Of a DNA stretch of 64,000 nucleotides, positions 56,349-64,000 are shown piece by piece. The stretch's first letter is position 1. Each line of letters starts with the position of its first letter. The position numbers were made by a program, and so were the translations under genes. The notes under the pieces were generated by a model that saw nothing but the letters and a program-made list of their open reading frames with translations, was not told where the DNA came from and did no database searches. This DNA is from Adiantum capillus-veneris (taxonomy: Eukaryota; Streptophyta; Polypodiopsida; Polypodiales; Pteridaceae): the NCBI GenBank assembly GCA_014529385.2, contig CM043966.1:98195587-98259586 (forward strand). The letters are read 5' to 3'.

Positions 56349-57184
56349 AGTTGAGTCTACATGATACTGTTGATCGTGCCGATGCCACTCTTTATCAAAT
56401 TGCTGTTGGCTATCTCATTTATGTATGCAACACAAGGCCAGATATTCAATTTGCAGTCTCACAGTTCAGCAGATTTATGCATAGCCGAGGGTCTAAGCAT
56501 TGGCAAGCTGTCAAGCGGATTTTCTGCTACTTTAGTGGCACTTTACATGCTGGCTTGTTTTATCCCAGGGGGGATCATTGCAAGCCAGACTTACATGCTT
56601 TTTTGGATTCAGATTGGGCTGGTTGTTTTGACACGCGAGTGTCCAAAAGCGGTTTTTGTTTCATGCTTGGCAGTTCATGTATGTCATGGTTAAGCAAGAA
56701 GCAACCTACTATGGCCACTTCTAGCTATGGGGTTAAGTACAAAACAATCTTCACAGTCTTCGGATTCAGATTGGGCTGGTTTTTTTGACACATGAGTGTC
56801 CAAAAGTGGTTTTTCTTTCATGCTTGGTAGTTCATGTATGTCATGGTTAAGCAAGAAGCAACCTACTGTGGCCACTTCTAGCTGTGAGTGTGTATGGCTC
56901 AGATGCTTTATGAATGATTGGGTGTTGGATGAGACACTGCCAACACTATGTACACTGATACTTAGAGTGCATTGGAAGTTGTGAAGAACCCAATTTTTCA
57001 TGCTCGCACAAAGCACATTGAGCTGCATTACCACTATGTCAGAGAGAGGCTCTCAGCAGGAGAGATCAGCTTGGCCTATGTGCCAACAAAGGACAACCTT
57101 GCAGATCTTTTCACAATGGCATTGTCTCGTGAGAAGCTCAAAGATTTTTGCAAAGCTTTGGGCTTACTCCCCTTTGTGAACTAA
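56333..57184 (+). pseudogene. Copia family-A RT tail and RNase H with duplication
   Basis: LIYVCNTRPDIQFAVSQFSR, HWQAVKRIFCYFSGTLHAGL, LHAFLDSDWAGCFDTRVSKS and WLSKKQPTMATSS are followed by the 157-bp duplication and frame breaks. Then VVKNPIFHARTKHIELHYHY, VRERLSAGEISLAYVPTKDN and LADLFTMALSREK end at 57184. The DSQSA block is damaged. The final 65 codons are clean up to the stop 66 bp before the polypurine tract. Confidence 0.87.
56605..56918. repeat. 157-bp tandem duplication in family-A RNase H
   Basis: GGATTCAGATTGGGCTGGTT at 56605 and 56762. The copies share GTTTCATGCTTGG or CTTTCATGCTTGG, GTTCATGTATGTCATGGTTA and AAGAAGCAACCTACT. 157 is not a multiple of three, so the frame is broken. 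The copies show several differences. Confidence 0.93.
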
Positions 57185-57249
57185 TCATATCCTCAGGGAA
57201 TGGCATTTCCCTTTACTCATGTGCGAGCTCTCGTTCATCACATCACTCC

Positions 57250-57483
57250 AAGGGGGATTTGTTACCATATACATGTGGTAGTGATGTGTGTGAACACATT
57301 AGGACCGTCGAAAATTTTTTCCCTCTTTAGGAGGTCTTTCCCCGTGCATTGTATATATGCCCATCACTCTAGTGCTATCTATCTTTCCATTGCACATTAA
57401 GTAATACACTCTCTATTGTGTGCCTTGAGCTTCCTTTGTCTTCTTCAAACTGTGTGTGTTTTCTTGCAATCCTAATTCCAACA
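57250..57483 (+). repeat. Polypurine tract and 3' LTR of copia family A
   Basis: AAGGGGGATT at 57250-57259 then TGTTACCATATACATG. The 224-bp LTR ends AATTCCAACA. It matches 4860-5090. The two LTRs lie 52 kb apart and belong to separate insertions. Confidence 0.9.
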
Positions 57484-57960
57484 AGAGGTGGGTCTTGAGT
57501 ATTGTACTCAAGGGTTTTCGATGGTGAGGTATGTTGTGATTGAGCTCTCTTGAAGAGTAAATCCTGTAGCAATTGAGCACGTTCTTTTATGGTGCGATAT
57601 GCATCCTCTGTTGTGTAATGACTGGAACTGGTGGGTCCAATCGTTGTTGGTGGTTTGACTTTAGGTATCCTTTTTGTACATGATGAAGGTTGTCTTGAGT
57701 TGCAATGGGGTCTTCGGTACCCATAGTGTGACTTGTTTGCTTTGGGAAGTTGGTCTTCTTCTCTGAGATGCACATTTCTTCTTTGGTTGCCATATCCATT
57801 TCATCTTTAATAGTGGCGGTTCCTGTTGAAAAAATGGATAAGATTGTTTTCTCTTAGGGTTGTTGGTGGTGCATAGGAACATTTTGGGCACCCAGATTTG
57901 TTGAGATCGATTGACAATCTGACTTTTCGGTATCCAAACTTGCCTCATTAGGGGATATTA
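57484..57960 (-). pseudogene. Fragment of family-H C-terminal tail
   Basis: Minus frames read RQVWIPKSQIVNRSQQIWVP, MDMATKEEMCISEKKTNFPK, and YRTIKERAQLLQDLLFKRAQ with SPSKTLEYNTQDPPL. These match the tail at 46180-46450. The protease-like part is not present. Ends are abrupt at the family-A LTR. Confidence 0.6.
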
Positions 57961-58296
57961 TATTTGCGAGATTTTATTTTTGAGATTTTTAACGCTCATA
58001 TTACACTAACCAGGTAGCATCAGAGGGGTATCTCCAAGAAAGAGGGAGATCTCGTCAAGAGGCTATAGAAGGAAGGAGAGCTGCAAGCCAAGGTGGCCAT
58101 GCTTGGCAATTGAGGGCTCATAAGTGAGCATTGGGGAGCTGAATATTGAGAAGGGTCCTGACATGCACAGGGAGGATTTCGTGCCCCATGGAGAGAGAGA
58201 GAGTGGGATGGTAACTAAGAGAGAGTTGTCATATTCAAGAGGTGAATGACTTGCAAGCTAACTGCCATGTTCCATTTATACACCTGTATAACAAAA
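57961..58296. other. No gene seen
   Basis: Mixed GA-rich sequence. It forms the left flank of the possible composite transposon. Confidence 0.4.
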
Positions 58297-58350
58297 ATTG
58301 TACGTATATTTTTCTATAATACGTTGTATACCTGTATTATACGTGTATCT
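58297..58350 (+). repeat. Possible left terminal inverted repeat
   Basis: ATTGTACG, ...AATACG..., GTATTATA and TATCT occur in this order and nearly this spacing in the reverse complement of 63747-63809. The alignment needs small gaps. Flanking 8-mers do not match, so a target duplication is not shown. Confidence 0.4.
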
Positions 58351-58444
58351 CCAAATAAACAATATTTTGATTGAAATATTGTTTGCTTTATTAAAAGATG
58401 TGCCGCAACAGTTTGAACGTTGCGATAGCAATTTTTTGATAGTA

Positions 58445-58579
<135 letters not shown>

Positions 58580-58679
58580 CCTTCAATAGCGACAGAGCCC
58601 TTGCCAGTCAGGTAATTTCTTCTTCTATTTTTTATATTTTTTTGTGAAATTTATTTGCTAGCGTTATTGTTGTGGAGCT

Positions 58680-60060
58680 TTGCTTGCACCTCAGTGTTAG
58701 TTTGCAGGTTGTTTTTGCTAGCGCTATTTTTGTGGAGCTTTGCTCACACCTTAGTGTTAGTTTGCAAGTTTAGACACCCATCCTTGGCTGTGTTGATCCT
58801 TGTGACACACTGCAAGGGGGATTAGACTTTAGACGCTTTGTCCTTGACTGCTGTTGACCTTCGTGTTGCACTGCAAGGAGTAGCTTAGGTTGTACAACTA
58901 GATTTTCCATCTGTGGTTTTTGCTGACCACCGAGTCGCACTACAGGGAGGGATTAGCTATCTTACATGTTTTCTTCCTAGTTATTGACCATTGCATTGCA
59001 TTATTGGAAGATCAAATTTAATAAAATAAATTATTTGTCTCTATCTGTTTTTTACCACCATGTCGCACTGCAGGGAGGAGTTTGCAATTTTTAAATGCTT
59101 CGTTCTTGACTACTGTTGACCATCACGTTGCACCACAAGAAGATTGGATTTAATAGACTCCTCATCTCTGTTTGCTATTGAACACCATGTTGCACTTCAG
59201 GGAGGGGTTTAGGGTTATTAAATCCTTCGTTCTTGATTGTTGTTGACCATCGCATCGCACTGAAAGAAAATTGGATTTGATAGATTCCTCATCTTTGATT
59301 TTTGTTGACCACCGTGTTGCACTGCACAGGGAGGGGTTTAGGTTTTTTAAATCCATCATTCTTGGTTGATGCTGACCATCGTGTCACACTGAAAGAAGAT
59401 TGGATTTAATAGGTTCTTCATCTCTCGTTGTTGTTGACCACCATGTCGCACTTTAGAGAGGGGTTTAGGTTTTTTAAATCCATCATTCTTGGTTGATGCT
59501 TACCATCGTGTCCCACTGCAGGAAGATTGGATTTAATAGATTCTTCCTCTCTTGTTGTTGTTGACCACCGTGTTGCACTATAGGGAGGGGTTTAGGTTTT
59601 TTAAATCCATCATTCTTGGTTGATGCTGACCATCCTGTCACACTGCAGGAAGATTGGATTTAGTAGAGTCTTCATCTCTCATTGTTGTTGACCACCGTGT
59701 CGCACTACAGAGAGAGGATATATTTTACATCCTTTAATCCTTAGTGCTGCTGACCATTACGTTGCACTACAGGTTGATTGGACTTAATAAATTTCTTGTT
59801 TCCAGTTGTTGTTGACCAAGATGTCACACTATATAGAGGGGCTAGGTATTATTAATCCTTCGTCTCTGATAGCTATTGACTTCCATGTTGCACTGCAGGG
59901 AGATTGGTATTATACATTTTTTTGTCAAGTTGTTGCTGACCATTGCGTCGCACTGCAGGGAGGAATTATATATGTTTAGGTCTTTTGTTACTACTTGTTA
60001 TTATTGACCATGAAATGCCATAGGTCTTTCATTTTACTGGTTTCTATTATTGTCCATGAA
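58680..60060. repeat. Minisatellite array, about 62-bp half-units in A/B pairs
   Basis: Around twenty units each contain TTGACCA-C-TGTCGCACTG-like text followed by CAGGGAGG. Two types alternate. One ends GGGGTTTAGGTTTTTTAAAT; the other ends AAGAAGATTGGATTTAATAG. This gives a higher-order period of about 125 bp, clearest at 59040-59700. Units degrade toward both ends. No coding. Confidence 0.88.
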
Positions 60061-60149
60061 ATGTTTTTGTTTAGAACTATTTCCAATCATATATGTTTTA
60101 TTTATATTTGTTCTAAATTTGCCTTACTTATATTTGCTTCATGTATTTT

Positions 60150-60676
60150 TAGGCTTTAGTCTTGATAGAGACAAAATAAACGTGTCAGCATTGAAAAATC
60201 ATTTGTGATGCTATAAATTTGTCTCTCTATGGAGCTTCAGATGATCATTTGCGTCGGGCATTTGATCCGCTGCATGCAAATTTTGATGATTTCATAATTG
60301 AACTTGTGGAGTAGTGTTGATTGAAACTGTGTAGTGTATTCCTTGCGTCATTTGACTCAGCTCTGTGTACTAATGGAGTAATGCATAACACAATAAAGCA
60401 ATTATTAGGCTATGTCACTAGAAGCTTTGAGAGTATGGTTCATCCAAAAATCAAAGCCAAACCTAGAATCAAAGAGTGAATGGAGCTTGTGGCACACCTA
60501 CATTCAAAATTGAAGAGCAAGGATAAGGTTGAAGGCTCTTCAAAACGTCCTAGGATAGAAGAGCATGTGCCTCCTCCTTTAGGTGTTGAGCCCTTAGCTA
60601 TACACCTGGATGATACTACATGTCATCCTGTCCTACACTTGGGGAACATTCTATCTTTCACTTGCAAGCACCCCAA
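60150..60676 (+). pseudogene. Upstream part of the kinase-like remnant
   Basis: A 66-codon frame from the ATG at 60480 (MELVAHLHSKLKSKDKVEGS, SKRPRIEEHVPPPLGVEP) overlaps the kinase start in another frame. SKRPRIEE could be a nuclear signal by composition only. The stretch before it (60150-60470) has coding-like fragments with many stops. It might be the N-terminal extension or a separate exon. Confidence 0.35.
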
Positions 60677-61525
60677 TTAGGTGAAGGACGTTTTGCCAAT
60701 GTGAAACAAGTTTGAGTGGCCCAGCCTCTCTTCAAAGATCTCATCTATGCGGAAAATATCTACAAGGACCAGATAGAAAGCAAGACGACATTACAAATTG
60801 TGCTAGAGGAAGCAACTCCTACTACTGCTCAACATCGTGGCGTGATATTTCCACGTGCTCTTGTTCATTATAGCAAAAGGCCTATGTTGATCTTCAAGAT
60901 TTGGAATGGAGGTCACCTTGAGCAGTGGATTCAAGCATGTCATCATGATGGAAGCAAGTCTGCAATCAAAGAGTTTCAACACACATCTAGAAATGTACAA
61001 CAGTTCATAGACAACATTTTTCCAATCTGCAACACTCTTCTATAGACGATGAAATTCGTGCATAGTCACGACTTCATTCACAATTATCTATATACTAGAA
61101 ATATTCTACTACATTTTGACAAGCGAGGAGTGTATGCTGGAATTGCGGACTGGGGACAAAGTAAACCATCAACCAAGTTGGCAACAATTCCCAAGATGCC
61201 AAATTTCACCCCTCAAACTAGAGTTCAATTCGAGCGAGATTATCCATGGACTATCGCTGAAAATATCAGCACCAATCCACCTCCTTTCACCAAGGCATAT
61301 GATATATATAGTCTCTCATATATTCTTAGGCGCTTGGTTGCATGTATTCTATATCCCTCTGAGGTTCTCAAGCGTGAAGTTTTGAGAAATGTAAACAAAC
61401 ATCTTGCCAGTTCCAAACCCTTAGTTAGGCCTACATTATGGGATTTAAGCCTTTGTTTGAATGGAGCCCATAATATTGGCTATCATGTTGTAACCAAATC
61501 TGGCTTGAGGCCTGTTGATGATTAG
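60677..61525 (+). pseudogene. Protein-kinase-like pseudogene
   Basis: One frame of 283 codons has only two stops (TGA 60713, TAG 61043). LGEGRFANVKQV is a glycine-rich loop with its third Gly changed to Ala. GVIFPRALVHYSKRPMLIFK and GGHLEQWI cover the hinge. Then FVHSHDFIHNYLYTRNILL is the catalytic loop, with Asp of H-x-D replaced by Tyr (about 61085). GIADWGQSK is a DWG variant of DFG (Asp about 61148). PWTIAENI is a weak APE, followed by AYDIYSLSYILRRLV and RPTLWDLSLCL. The ATP-site Lys is not obvious. The source was a serine/threonine- or tyrosine-type kinase, but this copy cannot be active. It sits between two minisatellites and next to hAT transposase pieces. Confidence 0.75.
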
Positions 61526-61859
61526 ACGAGTAACAATAATTTTTGTCAGTAATGGTGTGCAATGTGTCATAATATTTCAAACTAGATCTTTAAGCGTACT
61601 TTTAGTTATGTCTTTAAAGCTCTTTAAGTTAAGGTTTTAAAGTATTTCAAGTGGGATTGCTGAAATCGTCTAAACCATCTCTCTTTTCTAAGTGCTAAGA
61701 CTTATCTCATTAAGGTTTATTGTTTTTCATTTAAGGTATGAAAGTTATTTCTCTCGACCACAATGCACAACAACCTAATGATCCTTTTCTTAATCACACA
61801 TTGGCACAACAAATTTACAAAGAGGAAGAGATTTGAGTGGCCCAAGGGGATCTTAGTGC
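61526..61859. other. No gene seen
   Basis: AT-rich spacer between the convergent kinase-like and hAT remnants. Confidence 0.5.
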
Positions 61860-62340
61860 TTTGGATGCATCCCAAGAAGACAAGTCAAAACTTCAAAGGG
61901 AGAGAGAGAGAGAGAGAGAGTTTTCTCTTTCAAGGATGTGTCGATGTCTTCAATAAAGATGGAACCTCTTGGAAAAATAAACATCACAATAATCAATGGT
62001 TTCTTCTGACAGTTTTTCCAACCATCTAGAGAAATTGTGCATCCATATAGTGGCACATAATCAAGAACTATGTGCTTTAAAAGATTCTATGATGTAGTTT
62101 TAACTTTATCTAAATATTTTGTACGCATCTTATTATAATCAGGTACCACAAAACCATTCTTCGTTGTGCTCATTAAAAAATATTCAAAGATAGGATTTTG
62201 AAAGACATTAAAAGGAATTCCACATGCAACAAATGCTTGCGTTCACTTAAGATGAATTTCAAGCAGCCCTTGTTTATCAAATGCTTGATGCAAAGTAGGA
62301 CCACTTAGTGCAGGTTCTCCTCCAGTCCATGCTTCACTTT
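61860..62340 (-). pseudogene. hAT transposase, DUF659-type part
   Basis: Minus text reads LHQAFDKQGLLEIHLK, then a TGA, then TQAFVACGIPFNVFQNPIFE. Then KMRTKYLDKV, and after a frame change PLYGCTISLDGWKNCQKKPL and GSIFIEDIDTSLKEK. GIPFN and the SDGW-like SLDGW are diagnostic of plant hAT transposases, here with their first catalytic region. A short GA run (61900-61920) has expanded inside. The catalytic C-terminus and hAT dimerisation domain are missing. Confidence 0.8.
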
Positions 62341-62571
62341 GGCTTATGTTAGCAGAGCTTGCGCTAGAATTAGAGCTACCAGCCCCAAAAATTAAAGGAT
62401 GAATGACACCCTCCTTGACCTTGAGAATGGGTCAAAGGAGGGTTTTAATCATTCTCGAGTGTCATCTCCGTGTCCCTAGCCATAGATGGAGCCATCATTT
62501 TGAGACCTCCCTTTGTTTTCCCCTCAAGATGTACTCTCTTTGCCTTGAGCACCCACTCGAGAAATTTTGCT

Positions 62572-62781
62572 TCAATACCTTTTTGGGGGGGTTTTGCAAG
62601 TTGTCACGTTTCTAGGAATTTTGAACACATGTTCTTTTCTCTTGTGAGCATTTCCACTAAAATTATGGCTGCATGTCTTACACCTCAACTTTGATGTAGT
62701 CTTTCCACTAACCAATTCATCTATATTGTTCCACTCATGATATCCTTTCACCATCTTCGTAAGATGTGCAAATTCAAACAA
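62572..62781 (-). pseudogene. hAT transposase BED-type zinc finger
   Basis: A 69-codon frame holds SKLRCKTCSHNF and NAHKRKEHVFKIP, a C-x2-C-x8-H-x4-H finger as found at the N-terminus of plant hAT transposases, where it binds transposon ends. It lies in the expected place upstream of the DUF659 part, with about 230 bp of degenerate linker between. Confidence 0.75.
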
Positions 62782-62949
62782 GACTAATTAGTAAATACAC
62801 ATCTAAAATTGAACTTAACATTACTTTATTTGTTGTCAATGTTTAAACTAAACATAAATTTCTAGCCTTTTTAATTATAAATACCAAAAAAATAAATCAA
62901 GTAGTGAGCTTTCACTCTATATCTGAATCATGATAAATAAATCGCTTAA

Positions 62950-63460
62950 TCTATCTCAATAACTTCCAAGTGTGAGTAAATTCTACACAAAGCAAGATAT
63001 CTTTAAGAAAACCTACTGAAATTACCTCCAAGTATGAGTGTAACTCAACACATGGCGAGCAATTAAAATTCACTACTTATCTAAATCTCTTGTAGGTGTG
63101 AGAATATCTCTACACAAAGCAAGAGATTATTATTTAATCTACCTAAATTGTCTATAGTGTGAGTATTACTCTAGACATGACATACAATCATTAGATAAAT
63201 CTAACCTAAGTTAGTTCCAGGTGTGAACATAGTTCAACACACAACAACTACCTCCTAACTTTAACTATCTAACTTAATTTACTTCTAAGTGTGAACATAG
63301 TTCAACACAAAGCAAATAACTGCTAACTTTAACTATCTTAAATCAATTCCAAATGCGAGTTTTCTCTACACAAGGAAAGTAATCACTAACTACTTTACTT
63401 AATTTACCTCCCAGTGTACGATATAATTCACACAAAGCAGATAAAGACTAAACTCAAAAC
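62950..63460. repeat. Second minisatellite, about eight units of 61-67 bp
   Basis: Units marked by CCAAGTGTGAG-like text then TCTACACAAAGCAAG or TTCAACACAAAGCAA start near 62966, 63027, 63093, 63150, 63216, 63283, 63345 and 63407. They are diverged but regular. No coding. Confidence 0.85.
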
Positions 63461-63746
63461 TCCAAAGCCGAAAAAAAACTACATTTAACTAATTTAACTT
63501 TTTATCCTAAGCTCGAAATTTCTACTAAAAAAATTATACAACTAAATTCAAAATGGTTTTTTTATAATCTTTTTGATGTTGTTAAGTTCACCTATAGGTG
63601 AGAAAAGAGGGAAGAGAGATCAAAAGAATGAGGAAAACAGTTTGTTCCACGATATATATAGGGCTATATTTCGATCCAATTCTAAGAAATTATACGATAC
63701 AATGTTTTCGGTTGTTGATGTGGCACCGTATAATACTATTGAATAA

Positions 63747-63809
63747 AGATAGGTGCTATATAATACGCCTGTTTAAAGCGTATTTTAGGTACATCGTATA
63801 ACGTACAAT
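63747..63809 (-). repeat. Possible right terminal inverted repeat
   Basis: In reverse complement it shares ATTGTACG, AATACG, GTATTATA and TATCT with 58297-58350. Sub-terminal TATACGATACAATG and CCGTATAATAC variants lie just inside. Confidence 0.4.
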
Positions 63810-64000
63810 GCAATTGCAGTAAGGGATAACACCATCAAAACCTCGAGCTGGGAGAAGACCTACTTGTGAGCAAAGATTAAGACTAGCTACTTGAGAAAGT
63901 GTTGCCATCAAAAGAGAAGATGGCACCCTGGCCGAGGGGTAGCCATATGAGAGGAGTCTGAGCTAGATAGTCCCAAAGAGATCGTTCGTATGAAGCAATG
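63810..64000. other. No gene seen
   Basis: Short right flank without recognisable features. Confidence 0.4.

Noticed and set aside
58680-60060. Repeat/spacer pattern as CRISPR
   Set aside because: Whole units are homologous, with no unique spacers; a minisatellite in plant DNA.

Overview
The window is plant nuclear DNA made almost entirely of decayed transposable elements. It is not bacterial or organellar: there are no operons, rRNA or tRNA genes, and coding traces are broken by stops and frameshifts. Plant character is shown by copia elements with iMet-type primer sites, Ty3/gypsy elements of the Tat lineage (two RNase H domains), a plant-type hAT transposase and very long (CT/AG)n tracts. 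The low gene density suggests a large genome. A fern or other seed-free plant is my guess and cannot be proved here. No intact host gene was found.

Layout. 1-4.8 kb: truncated LTR, AT-rich degenerate satellite, microsatellites and a 434-bp tandem duplication. 4.86-6.54 kb: copia family A (LTR, primer site, broken gag) abutting an inverted copia RNase H piece. 6.54-8.09 kb: an isolated 1.5-kb LTR of family B (minus). 8.09-10.15 kb: Tat-lineage pol (minus), cut at both ends. 10.8-11.3 kb: fragment of an unusual ORF also present at 48.8 kb. 11.75-15.84 kb: a nearly complete non-autonomous copia element on the minus strand with LTRs, primer site, polypurine tract and one intact 490-codon gag-like ORF. 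16.3-17.1 and 19.0-20.8 kb: unrecognised broken coding remnants. 18.1-18.8 kb: CT-rich tract. 23.2-25.2 kb: internally deleted copia element. 25.3-26.63 kb: Ty3/gypsy gag-pro-RT (family E) split by an 8.55-kb Tat-lineage element (family D, minus, 26.635-35.184 kb) with both LTRs and a 4-bp ACGT target duplication; the host RT resumes at 35.185 kb. 35.3-36.8 kb: gag-protease remnant. 36.82-42.6 kb: family B with 5' LTR, primer site, gag, protease, RT, RNase H and the start of integrase. 42.6-46.6 kb: family H, with RT, RNase H, two consecutive H2C2 zinc domains, integrase core and a protease-like domain downstream of integrase. 46.6-51.7 kb: leader with palindromes, a coiled-coil gag-like ORF and an LTR. 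52.9-55.8 kb: copia family G (minus). 55.8-57.5 kb: copia family A (plus) with 3' LTR. 58.3-63.8 kb: a possible 5.5-kb composite DNA transposon holding two minisatellite arrays, a protein-kinase-like pseudogene and a broken hAT transposase.

Two themes recur. First, at least eleven independent two-copy tandem duplications of 97-434 bp lie in unrelated elements, several breaking reading frames. Second, elements are nested or abut at sharp junctions. The genes do not form a pathway: they are independent selfish elements at different stages of decay. The best candidates for novelty are family H's architecture, the kinase-bearing 58.3-63.8 kb unit and the intact ORF of the 11.75-15.84 kb element.
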